64,000 bases of DNA from Methylobacterium persicinum (GCF_022179525.1 NZ_BPQX01000025.1:1-64000); one strand, 5' to 3'; positions 29,272-38,471 are shown, counted from the first letter of the stretch. Notes: generated by a model not told the origin, from the sequence alone. Numbers and translations are program-made.

Positions 29272-30057
29272 ATGATCGCTGCGCTGTTCGCGCTCGCCGC
29301 CGCCATGATCATCGCCGGGGTGACCGCCGTCATCGAAGGCTTCCCCTACGTGCGCCTCGAAAGCGGGATGGCGATGGTCTACGGCGGTTCCGTCGTCGGA
29401 TCGTCCGGCGTCCTGCTGTTCGGGCTCGCCGTCGTCGCCACGGGGCTGCGGCGGGTGGAGAAGACCCTGCGCCAGGGGCGAGGTTCCGATGACGCTGTGC
29501 TCCCCGCACCTGTCCGCGAGGCCGGCAACGCCGACATCGACCCGTTCCAGGATTTCGTCACCCCCCCCGTCACGGCGGGTCCCGGCGCGACAGCGGACCG
29601 GACGCGGATCGAGCCTTCCCTAAGCGAGACTGCGCTCGCCGCGCCGGATGCCGGGCCTCGCTCGCCGCGGCAGCCGGAGGTTCCCGCCGCCATCGAGCCG
29701 GAGCTTCCCCTGCCGGGCCTGACCCCGCCCCATGCGGCGGACAAGCCGGCCACCGAGGTCCGGACGGAGACGGGAGACGACCTTTTCGTACCCCCGCGTC
29801 CGACGCCGGAGCCCGTCGCCGCGGGACCGGCCCACACGGAAACGGCCCTGCGTTCGAGCCTTGACGAGGCCCCGGCCGCCGGCCCGGAGCGCACCGTGGT
29901 CGGCCGCTACAGCTCCGGCGGCAACACCTACATGATGTTCGACGACGGAGCGATCGAGGCAGATACGCCGAACGGCCGCTTCACCTTCGCCTCCCTCGAC
30001 GAACTGAAGGCGTTCGTGGACGGCGGTGGAGAAGCCGGCGCCCGGGGTGCCGCCTGA
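29272..30057 (+). CDS. Membrane-anchored hypothetical protein
   Basis: 261 residues of unknown function. Two hydrophobic segments at the N-terminus (residues 1-20 and about 36-60) are followed by a Pro/Ala-rich, charged linker and a conserved-looking C-terminal segment, VVGRYSSGGNTYMMFDDGAIEADTPNGRF and ASLDELKAFVD. The C-terminal piece could be the functional module, anchored to the membrane by the N-terminus. It is divergent from sodB. Confidence 0.75.
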   Translation: MIAALFALAAAMIIAGVTAVIEGFPYVRLESGMAMVYGGSVVGSSGVLLFGLAVVATGLRRVEKTLRQGRGSDDAVLPAPVREAGNADIDPFQDFVTPPVTAGPGATADRTRIEPSLSETALAAPDAGPRSPRQPEVPAAIEPELPLPGLTPPHAADKPATEVRTETGDDLFVPPRPTPEPVAAGPAHTETALRSSLDEAPAAGPERTVVGRYSSGGNTYMMFDDGAIEADTPNGRFTFASLDELKAFVDGGGEAGARGAA

Positions 30058-30210
30058 CGGGCATTCCGCCTGACGCATCGATAGGATGGGGCGGGCGGCA
30101 CGCCGCCTGCAGTGGGGGTTCGTGACCGACAGCCACACCCCGAGCCCTGCCCCACCCCGGTACGGATCCGCCCCAGCCAGGGACGCGGGCCCGTCCGCGA
30201 ACCCGATGCC

Positions 30211-31626
30211 ATGATCGCCCGTCACAGCCTGATCTATGTCGGCTCGCGCGGCATCGCGGCGGCCCTCAACATGGCCTCCGTGGCGGTGTTCACGCGCCTG
30301 TCGCCGGCGCAGACCTACGGCAGCTACCTGTACCTGCTGTCGTGGGCCCTCGTCCTCTACGGGGCGACGTGTCAATGGCCCAAGTTCTCGTTCTTCGCCC
30401 TCTACGATGAGGGTCGCGCGCAGGCGCAGATCGGCACCGTGGTGCGCATCCTCGCGGGCTCGCTCCTCCTGGCCGGGCTCGCCGCCGGCCTCGCCGCGGC
30501 CCTTGGGCTGATCGCCGCGCCCGCGGCGGGGGCGATCCTGCTCCTGGCGGTCGGCTTCACCCTCTTCGAAGGCTCCACCGAGATCGCCCGCACCCGCCTC
30601 AAGGCCGGGGCGGTGGCGGCGTCGGTCCTCTGCCGTGCCGTGCTGATGCTCGGCCTCGGCAGTGCCGTCCTGCGGGCCACGGGCGATCCCGTAGATCTCG
30701 CCCTGGCCATCGCGGCATCGAACGCCCTGGGCGCTCTGCCCGCCCTCATCACGATGGGCCCGCTCATGCGCGGACAGGGCAGCCGGGCCGAGGCCCGGCG
30801 CCTGATCGCCTATGGCTGGCCGCTGGTCCTCTCCTTCGGCGTCGCCGCCCTGGCCCAAAGCCTCGACCGGCTGATCATCGCCAAGACCGTCGGCCCGGCG
30901 GGGCTCGGCGCCTACGGGGCCATCGCCGACTTCCTGCGGCAGAGCTTCATCGTGTTCGGGGAGGCGCTCGCCCTCTCGCTGATGTCGATCGCCAAGCGGG
31001 AGGCCCGGATCGACGGCATGGCCGCGGCCTCGGGGGTCTTGTGCGACGCCGCCCGGGCGATGACGGCCATCGCCGCCTTCGGCGCGGTGTTCTTCCTGTG
31101 CTTCGACGACCTCGTGGTCGCGATCCTGCTGGGACCGGGATACCGCGAGGAGGCACGCCGCCTCGCCCCGATCCTGATCCTGGCGAGCATCCTGATGATG
31201 TTCCGGTCCTATTATTTCGGGCAGGTCATCTATTTCACCCGCACGAGCCGGCTCGAGGCGGCGGCCGCCTTCGCGACCCTCATCACCGTCGCCTTCGCCT
31301 CGCTCCTGCTGATCCCGCCCTTCGGCGCCTTCGGGGCCGCCGTGGCCTTCGCAGCGGGACAGGCGGCGGCCTGCTTCGTGCTCGTCGTCGGGGCCGAACG
31401 GGCCGGCACCGCGATGCCCTTGCCCCTGGCGGACATGGCCGGGATCACCGTTGCCGCCCTGGCCGTGGGCCTCGCCATCAGCGGCATCGGCCTGCTGCCG
31501 GGGGGAACGCAGCTTCCGGGGATCGCCCTGCGGCTGATTTTGCTCGGCGTCGCGTTCCTCGCGGTGGCGTGGCGCATCGACATGCTGGGCCTGGCCGGGG
31601 CCATCCGCCGCCGGCTGGCAGCATGA
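30211..31626 (+). CDS. Polysaccharide flippase-like membrane protein
   Basis: A 471-residue integral membrane protein with about 12-14 helices, resembling Wzx-type oligosaccharide flippases of the MOP superfamily (N-terminal SLIYVGSRGIAAALNMASVAVFTRLSPAQTYGSYLYLLSW). ATG 30211 is used because the upstream extension is Pro/Arg-rich. The stop overlaps the next gene's ATG by four bases (ATGA), so both are translated together. A role in exporting an envelope glycan or lipid-linked sugar is inferred. Confidence 0.8.
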   Translation: MIARHSLIYVGSRGIAAALNMASVAVFTRLSPAQTYGSYLYLLSWALVLYGATCQWPKFSFFALYDEGRAQAQIGTVVRILAGSLLLAGLAAGLAAALGLIAAPAAGAILLLAVGFTLFEGSTEIARTRLKAGAVAASVLCRAVLMLGLGSAVLRATGDPVDLALAIAASNALGALPALITMGPLMRGQGSRAEARRLIAYGWPLVLSFGVAALAQSLDRLIIAKTVGPAGLGAYGAIADFLRQSFIVFGEALALSLMSIAKREARIDGMAAASGVLCDAARAMTAIAAFGAVFFLCFDDLVVAILLGPGYREEARRLAPILILASILMMFRSYYFGQVIYFTRTSRLEAAAAFATLITVAFASLLLIPPFGAFGAAVAFAAGQAAACFVLVVGAERAGTAMPLPLADMAGITVAALAVGLAISGIGLLPGGTQLPGIALRLILLGVAFLAVAWRIDMLGLAGAIRRRLAA

Positions 31627-32834
31627 CGGCGCCGTTTCCCATGCCGAAGCGTCCTCCGCCGGATCGGCACCACGACCCGGCGACGGTGAGGTTGCCGGGC
31701 GGCCTCGTCGCCGCCTTCCGGCCCCTCGATCCTGCCGCGGCATGGGTCCCGGCCTGGGAGGCCCTCGGGGCCACCGCCCTCGTCGCCAACCCGTTCTACG
31801 AGGCGGCTTACGCCCTGGCCGCCGCCCCGGCCTTCGGGGCTGGCGTGCGGATGCTCCTCATCGCCGACAGGCCGCCGGAGGAGCCCGGGGTCCGCCTGCT
31901 GGCCGCGTGGCCCCATCGCCTGGTGCGGTCTCGCTGGGGCGTTCCCCTGCCCCTGCTGATGGGGTGGACTCACGGCTACGCGCCGCTCGGCGTGCCCCTC
32001 ATCGATGCCGGCGATCCCGGCACGGCCCTCGCCGCCTTCCTCGCCGCCCCGGGTGCCGTGGGAGCGCCGGGGCGGCTCCTGCTGACCAACGCTCCCGCCG
32101 AGGGGCCATTCCGCGACCTTCTGGACCGGGCCGGGAACCGGCAAGCCGCCTACTGGCCCCATCGCCGCGGGATGCTGAGCCCCGCCTCGGATCCGGCTTC
32201 CCGGGAGACCTATCTCGACCACTTGTCCGGCAACCGGCGTCGCAGGCTGCGCCGGGCCCGGCGGCGCCTCGACGCATCCGGCACGGTCACCTTCGAGCTG
32301 CTGACCGATCCGGCCGTCTTCCCCGCCGCCCTGGACGCGCATATCGCTCTGGAGTCGGCGAGCTGGAAAGGCCGGGTGGGAACGGCCCTGGCGCAGCGCC
32401 CGGACGAGGCCGCCTTCCTACGCGACGCCGTCGCGGCCCTCGCCGAACGGGGCCAAGTAAGGATCGCCCGCCTCCAACAGGGCGGCAGACTCCTGGCCTC
32501 GGCGGTCCTGCCCCTGACGGGCCATGACGCCTTCGTGCTCAAGGTCGCCCATGACGACAGCGACCCGGCCGCGGCGCCCGGCGTGCAGTTGGTCCACCGC
32601 CTGACGGAGGACGTCCTCACGGGTTCGGACATCGCGCGGATCGATTCCTGCGCCCCCCCCGGCTTCGAACTCGCCACGCTGTTCTGGCGGGAGCGCAGGG
32701 CGATTGCCCACCTCCTCGTCGAGGCGGGGCACGACCCGCTCTTCCCCGTCGCGTCACGACTGGAGCGGGCGCGGGAGGCGGTCGCGCGCCTGCGGCTCGC
32801 CCTCAGGGAGCGGCGGGAGAAATCGCGGGGCTAA
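31623..32834 (+). CDS. BioF2-like GNAT acyltransferase
   Basis: 403 residues, similar in pattern to the Acetyltransf_6/CelD-type GNAT proteins found in polysaccharide loci. The C-terminal half contains the typical SGNRRRRLRRARRRLDASG, HIALESASWKGRVG and FVLKVAHDDSDPAAAPGVQL segments. Its start overlaps the flippase stop by four bases, suggesting joint action in modifying or exporting a surface glycan. Substrate unknown. Confidence 0.75.
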   Translation: MTAPFPMPKRPPPDRHHDPATVRLPGGLVAAFRPLDPAAAWVPAWEALGATALVANPFYEAAYALAAAPAFGAGVRMLLIADRPPEEPGVRLLAAWPHRLVRSRWGVPLPLLMGWTHGYAPLGVPLIDAGDPGTALAAFLAAPGAVGAPGRLLLTNAPAEGPFRDLLDRAGNRQAAYWPHRRGMLSPASDPASRETYLDHLSGNRRRRLRRARRRLDASGTVTFELLTDPAVFPAALDAHIALESASWKGRVGTALAQRPDEAAFLRDAVAALAERGQVRIARLQQGGRLLASAVLPLTGHDAFVLKVAHDDSDPAAAPGVQLVHRLTEDVLTGSDIARIDSCAPPGFELATLFWRERRAIAHLLVEAGHDPLFPVASRLERAREAVARLRLALRERREKSRG

Positions 32835-32872
32835 AGCGGTTTCCGGAACACTTGGATCACGTCATCACCACG

Positions 32873-32963
32873 GTCATTGCGAGCGAAGGGTAGCAACCGA
32901 GGGATCCGCAACATCCTGAGATGTCTCGCGGCCCTGGATTGCTTCGCTCCGCTCGTAAAGACG
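32873..32963. repeat. Dispersed palindromic element, family B copy 3
   Basis: Left end GTCATTGCGAGCGAAGG, right end GCCCTGGATTGCTTCGCTCC...GTAAAGACGG. The left arm has drifted (GTAGCAACCGAGG), so pairing is imperfect. It lies in the gap 32835-33047, between converging genes, which holds nothing else. Confidence 0.7.
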
Positions 32964-33047
32964 GAAATCACGCGATCCAAAGATTTCCGGACCCGCTTGA
33001 GCGGGCGTCGGAAAAACACCCCGTCCGTCATCCGCCGGATCGCGCCC

Positions 33048-33284
33048 CTAATCGCCTTCCTCGAACCGGGTGCGATAAAACACCTCGCGGCCGGCGCCGT
33101 CGATCACGCGCACCGCTTGCGCTGGCTCGGCCCGGCGCTGCGGAACCCGTGCCCGTGCGAAGAGGCGCAGCGCCCGCTCCTGTGCGGCTTCCGGACCGGA
33201 GACCCGGACCGAGATGCGGGTCACGACCTCATCGCCGTCGGGGCCGATGACTTCGATATGGAAAGTCTCGCGCAACCGGGTCAA
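33048..33284 (-). CDS. Small hypothetical protein
   Basis: 78 residues, strongly charged, with no membrane segment. It begins MTRLRETFHIEVIGPDGDEVV from a TTG codon (33284), with AGCAGG upstream. The pattern of short alternating strands suggests a small beta-rich fold. Unrecognised; the unusual start codon lowers confidence. Confidence 0.45.
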   Translation of the reverse strand: MTRLRETFHIEVIGPDGDEVVTRISVRVSGPEAAQERALRLFARARVPQRRAEPAQAVRVIDGAGREVFYRTRFEEGD

Positions 33285-33359
33285 CCTGCTCTATGTGGGT
33301 GCGCGACCGACGGCACGAGGCGCCGGGTCCGGTCCGCTTCGCCGCAATAGGGGAGTTGC

Positions 33360-33542
33360 GTGGATCCACTCAAGGCCGCCGCCGCCACCCTGTTCTGCCT
33401 TGCCCTGTTCTGGCTCGTCCTGCGCCTGACGCAGCGGCTGATGGAGATGGCCATCGCCGCCGGCCGGGCCGAAGAGCAGCGCCGGGCGGACGCGGAGGCC
33501 CTCGCGGCGCAGGCGGATCAGACCGCCGGGGTGGTGCCGTAG
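33360..33542 (+). CDS. Small single-pass membrane protein
   Basis: 60 residues from GTG 33360 after AGGGGAG. One hydrophobic helix (AAATLFCLALFWLVLRL, about residues 7-23) is followed by an Ala/Glu/Arg-rich helix, perhaps coiled. Its 3' end overlaps the 3' end of the convergent selO gene by 25 bases. Unrecognised. Confidence 0.5.
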   Translation: MDPLKAAAATLFCLALFWLVLRLTQRLMEMAIAAGRAEEQRRADAEALAAQADQTAGVVP

Positions 33543-34945
33543 GCCTCGGCCATCCGGGCGATCGCGGCAAGCTTGGCTTCGAAGGCCGACCAGTCGTCCG
33601 CCTCGGCAATGGGCGCCCACAGCGCCTCGACCTCCTCAATCAGCATCGTGCACGGCTCGCCCGCGAAATATGGGTGGTCGAGGTGGGCGTCGGCGGCGGG
33701 CGCCATCCCTTCCAGCGCGGCCCGCACGGGCGCGAAGGCCGCTGAGCCGTAATGGTCCGCGTTCGGGCTTTCGGCGGCGCGCCCGGCGCTGGCGAGGCCG
33801 CCGCGCCAGTCGAAGAAGAAACGCTCGAACGGCGCCCGGCTGTCGCCGAGGAACTTCCACACTGCGGCCACGAGCCGGTCCGTCTCCGGCCGCGGCGCGG
33901 GGGCGAGGCCGAGCCGGGCGAACAGGGCCTGGGCGAACCCATCCTGCAGGGCGGGCCCGAACCCTCCCAGGGCCTCCTCCAGCCGCGCCTGGGGGGCGAG
34001 GGTCAGCAGGCAGTCGGCCAGCCGGCACAGGTTCCAGAACAGGGCCTCCGGCTGGCGGCCGAAGCTGTAGAGGCCGGACTGATCGAAATACGCCGCCGTG
34101 AAATTCGGATCGAAGGCCGGCAGGAAGCGCCAGGGCCCGTAATCGAAACTCTCGCCGGTGACGTTGATGTTGTCGGTGTTGAGCACGCCGTGGACGAACC
34201 CCGCCGCGGCCCACTGGGCGCCCATCCGTGCCACCCGGACGATCACGTCTTCCAGAAAGGCGACGGCGCGGTCCTCCGGCGTCTCGCGCCAGAGTTCGGG
34301 CATATGGGTGGAGATGGTGTGGTCCAGAAGCCGCGCGATGTTGCCGGACTCGTCGAGGGCCAGGAACCGCTGGAACGTGCCGATGCGGATATGGCCGTGG
34401 GACAGCCGCACCAGCACCGAGGATCGTGTCGGCGACGGTTCGTCGCCGCGGATCAGGTCCTCTCCGGTCTCGATCAGGCTGAAGGATTTGGAGGTGTAGA
34501 CGCCGAGGGCCTCCAGCATCGCCGTGGCGAGCACCTCGCGCACCCCGCCCTTCAGGGTCAGGCGGCCGTCAGCGGTGCGGGACCACGGGGTGGTGCCGCT
34601 GCCCTTCGTCCCCAGATCGAGGAGCCGCCCGTCAACGAGGTCATGCAGCTGCGCGAAGAGGAAGCCGCGCCCGTCCCCGAGTTCGGGGTTGTACGAACGG
34701 AACTGATGCCCGTGATAGCGCAGGGCCAGGGGCTGATCGAAGCTGCCCGGCAGGGGCTCGAACCGACCGAAATGGGCGATCCATTCCTCGTCCGACAGGC
34801 CGCCCAACCCGACGCGCTCAGCCCAGACCTGATTGCGATGGCGCAGGATCGTCGTCGGAAAGCGGGCCGCGGCCACGATGTCGTAGAAGTCGGGGCCGAG
34901 GTCGGCGTGGCGCCGGGACGGGCGGGGCGTGCGCGGATCGGGCAA
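33518..34945 (-). CDS. selO: Protein AMPylase SelO (YdiU/UPF0061)
   Basis: Pseudokinase-fold enzyme that transfers AMP to protein hydroxyls, linked to redox homeostasis. It has 475 residues, close to the 478 of E. coli YdiU. Family segments: ALRYHGHQFRSYNPELGDGRGFLFAQL, DLGTKGSGTTPWSRTADGRLTLKGGVREVL, and the catalytic-region HGVLNTDNINVTGESFDYGPW. There is no cysteine or Sec near the C-terminus, as in other bacterial short forms. Convergent with the small membrane protein. Confidence 0.93.
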   Translation of the reverse strand: MPDPRTPRPSRRHADLGPDFYDIVAAARFPTTILRHRNQVWAERVGLGGLSDEEWIAHFGRFEPLPGSFDQPLALRYHGHQFRSYNPELGDGRGFLFAQLHDLVDGRLLDLGTKGSGTTPWSRTADGRLTLKGGVREVLATAMLEALGVYTSKSFSLIETGEDLIRGDEPSPTRSSVLVRLSHGHIRIGTFQRFLALDESGNIARLLDHTISTHMPELWRETPEDRAVAFLEDVIVRVARMGAQWAAAGFVHGVLNTDNINVTGESFDYGPWRFLPAFDPNFTAAYFDQSGLYSFGRQPEALFWNLCRLADCLLTLAPQARLEEALGGFGPALQDGFAQALFARLGLAPAPRPETDRLVAAVWKFLGDSRAPFERFFFDWRGGLASAGRAAESPNADHYGSAAFAPVRAALEGMAPAADAHLDHPYFAGEPCTMLIEEVEALWAPIAEADDWSAFEAKLAAIARMAEAYGTTPAV

Positions 34946-34984
34946 GGCTGCTCTCGGGATAGTGAAGGCCGGGTGTCTTCCGGG

Positions 34985-35461
34985 TCAAGCGCGCTGGCGG
35001 CGATCCGTTGCGTCGCCGGTCTGCCGAAGGGCCTCGCCGAGGATCATCGCCGCCGCCACCGCGACGTTGAGCGAGCGCATCCCCGACCGCATCGGCACGA
35101 CGACCCGGGCGTCGGCGGCAACGTGGACGGCCTCAGGCACGCCGGCCGATTCCCGCCCGACCATTACGCAGTCGCCGGGCCGGAAGGTGAAATCCGTATA
35201 GGGCACGGCCCCCGCCGTGGTGGCCAGTATAAGGCGCGAAGCCGCCTCCCCCCGCCATGCCTCGAACGCCGCGAAGGAGCGGTGGCGGGTGATCGCGACA
35301 TGGTCGAGGTAATCGAGACCGGACCGGCGAAGGTGCCGGTCGGAGACGTCGAATCCCGCCGGCTCCACGATCTCCACGGGCAGCCCGAGACAGGCGGCCA
35401 TGCGCATCATCGTACCGGCATTCTGCGGGATATCGGGCTGGTACAGGACGAGACGGGGCAT
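34985..35461 (-). CDS. trmL: tRNA (cytidine/uridine-34 2'-O)-methyltransferase
   Basis: A SPOUT methyltransferase that methylates the wobble ribose of tRNA-Leu. It has 158 residues. Motifs: LYQPDIPQNAGTMMRMAACLG near the N-terminus, VGRESAGVPE, and the knot segment VPMRSGMRSLNVAVAAAMILGEALRQ. It lies 39 bases beyond the selO start on the same strand, so trmL may be transcribed separately upstream of selO. Confidence 0.95.
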   Translation of the reverse strand: MPRLVLYQPDIPQNAGTMMRMAACLGLPVEIVEPAGFDVSDRHLRRSGLDYLDHVAITRHRSFAAFEAWRGEAASRLILATTAGAVPYTDFTFRPGDCVMVGRESAGVPEAVHVAADARVVVPMRSGMRSLNVAVAAAMILGEALRQTGDATDRRQRA

Positions 35462-35610
35462 GGGCGACTTCGCTTCCTGTGAAGGGCCTCACCAGCGAAG
35501 CCGGCAAAACGCAACGATTTCAACACAGAGCGTGGAACCGTGCCCTGCCCCTCCGCCTTGTGCGGGCGTTGCAGCCGCCGCGGCTGCTACGACCGGAAGG
35601 CTCCCGCCCC

Positions 35611-36132
35611 ATGCGCATCTCGATCCCGACCGTCGCCCTGGCGGCGGCCCTCTCCTCCGCCGCCCTGGCTCCGGCTGTCGCCCAGACATCCGATACACCG
35701 GCCAACACCACGCCGAACACGGCGGCGCCCGCCGATGCCGGACCGGTCCAGTCCAAGCCGGCGACCCTGTCCGACGACCTCCGGCCGAAATTCGTCGCCC
35801 AGACACCCACCGACATGGTGTCGAGCAAGCTGGTCGGGCTCAGCGTCACCAACAATGCGGGCGACACGATCGGCCAGATCGCAGACCTCGTCCTCGACGA
35901 GAAGCAGCAGGTTAAGGCGTGGGTCGTCGGCGTCGGGGGCTTTTTGGGGATCGGGGCGAAATACGTCGCCATCGACCCCTCGGCGCTCAAGGTCACCCGT
36001 GGCGATGGCGACACCCTGAAGGCCACGATCGACACCACCAAGGACCAGCTCCGCGCCGCGCCGGAATACATCTATCTCGGCAAGGAGAAGCCGAAGGACG
36101 CGCAGGCGACATCGCCGGCCCGCCAGCCCTGA
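35611..36132 (+). CDS. Secreted PRC-barrel domain protein
   Basis: 173 residues. A signal peptide (MRISIPTVALAAALSSAALAPAVAQ) is followed by a Thr/Asn/Pro-rich linker and a PRC-barrel-like domain (SSKLVGLSVTNNAGDTIGQIADLVLDEKQQVKAWVVGVGGFLGIG...YVAIDP). Periplasmic PRC-barrel proteins of this kind are common in Hyphomicrobiales; function is not established. ATG 35611 is chosen because it opens the signal peptide. Confidence 0.8.
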   Translation: MRISIPTVALAAALSSAALAPAVAQTSDTPANTTPNTAAPADAGPVQSKPATLSDDLRPKFVAQTPTDMVSSKLVGLSVTNNAGDTIGQIADLVLDEKQQVKAWVVGVGGFLGIGAKYVAIDPSALKVTRGDGDTLKATIDTTKDQLRAAPEYIYLGKEKPKDAQATSPARQP

Positions 36133-36232
36133 TCACCGGCGGGACGGCCGGCAGGCGTCATCGTGCGGGCTTGCCGGCCTGAGGCGTTCCGTGCTCTGCC
36201 CCCGGCCATACCGAGCCGGGGTCCCCACCGAC

Positions 36233-36814
36233 ATGCGCCGTGCCCTCATCCCGATCATCGCGTTCTGCCTCGGCCTCCTCGGCGTCACAGCCGCCGCGTT
36301 CCTCGTCCTGAAGCCGGAGAGCAGCGCCGTCGGGACCGCCGCCGTGGGCGGGCCGTTCACCCTGATCGATCAGGACGGGCGGACGGTCACGGACAAGGAC
36401 TTCCGGGGGGCGACCCACCTCGTCTTCTTCGGCTTCACCCATTGCCCGGATGTCTGCCCGACGACGCTTCAGCAGATCTCCGACGTGTTGGCCGCCCTCG
36501 GGCCCAAGGCGAAGGACATCAAGGTCGCGTTCGTGACCGTCGATCCCGAGCGGGACGACCCCGCGAGCCTCAAGACGTATCTGTCGAGCTTCGATCCGCG
36601 CATCACCGGGCTGACCGGCACGCCCGAGCAGGTCGCCGCGACGGAAAAGGCGTACCGTGCCTATGCCCGCAAGGTCCCCGACAAGAACGGCGACTACGTC
36701 ATGGAGCACACGGCCATCGTCTACGTGATGGATGCGCAGAACCGGTTCGTGGGCGCCCTCGACCTGTCGCGCCCCCCCGAGCAGACCGCCGCTGAGCTGG
36801 CGAAGCGGATCTGA
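36233..36814 (+). CDS. SCO1/SenC family copper chaperone
   Basis: Thioredoxin-fold protein that delivers copper to the CuA centre of cytochrome c oxidase. It has 193 residues from ATG 36233: an N-terminal membrane anchor (IPIIAFCLGLLGVTAAAFLVL), then the copper-binding CPDVCP in FFGFTHCPDVCPTTLQQI and the distal His in MEHTAIVYVMD, so all three ligands are present. The mature domain would face the periplasm. Confidence 0.93.
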   Translation: MRRALIPIIAFCLGLLGVTAAAFLVLKPESSAVGTAAVGGPFTLIDQDGRTVTDKDFRGATHLVFFGFTHCPDVCPTTLQQISDVLAALGPKAKDIKVAFVTVDPERDDPASLKTYLSSFDPRITGLTGTPEQVAATEKAYRAYARKVPDKNGDYVMEHTAIVYVMDAQNRFVGALDLSRPPEQTAAELAKRI

Positions 36815-36826
36815 GGGAACGCCGCC

Positions 36827-37462
36827 CTAAAGCGTCATGCCCGCGTGGAACCGGTCGGGGGAGAGGGGCAGCAAAAACTGCACGCCGAAACCGCCCTCGA
36901 AGATGCGGACGAGGCGGCCGGGGGTGCTGCCCACCGTGACGATGCTGCCCATCGGAGGGACGGTGGCGCAGGTCATCGCCGCGCCGGAGAGGGAGATGTC
37001 GATGAGCCGGGCCGCGACCTCGCGGTTGTTCTCCAGCCGCAGGGTGACCATCGGCTTATCCGGGATGACGCGCTCGTGGCTGCGGCCCTCGGGCAGGCCC
37101 AGGATCTCGCGGTTGGTGAGCCATGTGAGCTGGGAGGCGAGCTTATCCCGTTTCCGGGGCGAGGCGGCGAGGCGCACCGCGAAGCCCCCGGAGGTGTGGC
37201 GAGCCACCACGCCTTCAAGACGCCCGATGAATTCCAAATAGAGGACGACCCGTTCGCCGATCTCGCCGAGGACGGCGCAGGTCAGGCGAACGCCGCCGGG
37301 CGACATGTCCACGGTCTGGCAGGGATATTCCCGCCGGTCGGCCAGCATGTAGCGGCCCAGGACGGCGACCCGAACCCGTTGATGTTTGCGCTCGTCCGAA
37401 GCCACCCGCGTGCCGGTGCCTTGCCTCACAAGCTGATGTGTACCGGCATCTGCTGCAAGCAT
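36827..37462 (-). CDS. Tandem PilZ-domain protein
   Basis: 211 residues with two PilZ domains. The first has RxxxR (RKHQR) and DxSxxG (DMSPGG); the second has RSHER and DISLSG. Both therefore keep the residues that bind cyclic di-GMP. There is no membrane segment or output domain, so it may act as a c-di-GMP-responsive adaptor, for example in motility or surface behaviour. Convergent with the SCO gene (12-base gap). Confidence 0.8.
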   Translation of the reverse strand: MLAADAGTHQLVRQGTGTRVASDERKHQRVRVAVLGRYMLADRREYPCQTVDMSPGGVRLTCAVLGEIGERVVLYLEFIGRLEGVVARHTSGGFAVRLAASPRKRDKLASQLTWLTNREILGLPEGRSHERVIPDKPMVTLRLENNREVAARLIDISLSGAAMTCATVPPMGSIVTVGSTPGRLVRIFEGGFGVQFLLPLSPDRFHAGMTL

Positions 37463-37577
37463 ACCTGACGAGCCGCCGACGAAGTTATCCCAGGCGCCAG
37501 TGTAAATGCTCAGCCGTTACGGAAAGCCTTCACCCCGCGCGAATGTGTCCATCAATTGCCGGTTCGCGTTATTTCGC

Positions 37578-38186
37578 TCAGGCGCGGCCGCCCGGATGCA
37601 CCATGAGATGGCCGCGCCGGACCGGCGCATCGGGGATCATCGCCCGCCGCATGCCCTCGCCGGCCCCGGCTGATGGCGGACGCATGCTCCGGTTGCGGGG
37701 CGCGAGGATCCTCAGGGAGGTCGTCTCCGCCCGGACCAGGGGCTTCAGGCCGAGCCAGGGGGGAGCGCCCATGAAACTCAAGGCGCCGAGAGCGCGAACA
37801 TGGGGGCGGCCCCGGTGCCGCAGGGGCAGGAGCAGCAATTCGAGATCGACTTCCTCCTCCGCCCGGTTGATCCCGCGCATCCCCGTCACGACGCCCAGGG
37901 TGTCGAGGGCGACGGTCTCGGCGAGGCGCCATGCGTCACCGGGGCGGTCGCCCCACAGGACGCCGAAGGGCTGCCCGCGCAGTTCACGGCCGTAGAGGGC
38001 GCAAACCCGCGTTCCCGCGAGGCGGATGACGGCCGAGCGCGCCGGCACGTCGAGTTCCAGGATCAGACTGTCCGCCAGGAGGTGGCGGATCTCGCCGGGT
38101 TCGATCTCCGCACGCTCGGGCGCGGCGCGGTCGCCCCGGATCTTTTCCCAGTAAGCGTGAAGCAGATGACTCGTTGAATGCTTCAT
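37578..38186 (-). CDS. PAS_5-type PAS domain protein
   Basis: 202 residues from ATG 38186. It matches the alphaproteobacterial PAS_5 family by pattern: YWEKIRGDRAAPERAEIEPGEIRHLL, then RLAGTRVCALYGRELRGQPFG. There is no output domain. The C-terminal 40 residues are Arg/Pro-rich. A near-perfect palindrome lies 14 bases upstream. The signal it senses is unknown. Confidence 0.75.
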   Translation of the reverse strand: MKHSTSHLLHAYWEKIRGDRAAPERAEIEPGEIRHLLADSLILELDVPARSAVIRLAGTRVCALYGRELRGQPFGVLWGDRPGDAWRLAETVALDTLGVVTGMRGINRAEEEVDLELLLLPLRHRGRPHVRALGALSFMGAPPWLGLKPLVRAETTSLRILAPRNRSMRPPSAGAGEGMRRAMIPDAPVRRGHLMVHPGGRA

Positions 38187-38199
38187 GTCTGTCCCGGAT

Positions 38200-38215
38200 C
38201 GGTACAATTGTGCCG
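38200..38215. promoter_or_regulatory. Near-perfect palindrome upstream of PAS_5 gene
   Basis: CGGTACAATTGTGCCG, self-complementary except one T/G position pair; the core is ACAATTGT. It lies 14 bases before the ATG at 38186, well placed to block transcription or translation if bound. Regulator unknown. The rest of 38216-38471 shows no gene; a lone TTAA half-site is at about 38337. Confidence 0.45.
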
Positions 38216-38471
38216 CGTAAGGTGCCCGTTCGAGACATCGGGATGACGTCCCTGCCCGCGCACCGTGCGGTGACCGGCCCTTTCCGCAATCACTATGCCC
38301 TCGGTCCGGCCGATGCATCCGGCGAATTGAGCTTTGGTTAAGGTTGATCGCTACCGCAGCCTGTGCACGCCGACACAACACAACCAGCATAAGCAGATAG
38401 GACCGGAAACGGCTCATTGCCGAGCTTGCGAGGGCCTGTCGGGCTTGCCGCCGGCACCCGCGTGACAACAT

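Noticed and set aside
38330-38345. A CtrA site in the PAS_5/rhomboid gap
   Set aside because: Only one TTAA half-site is present; the second half at the right spacing is missing.
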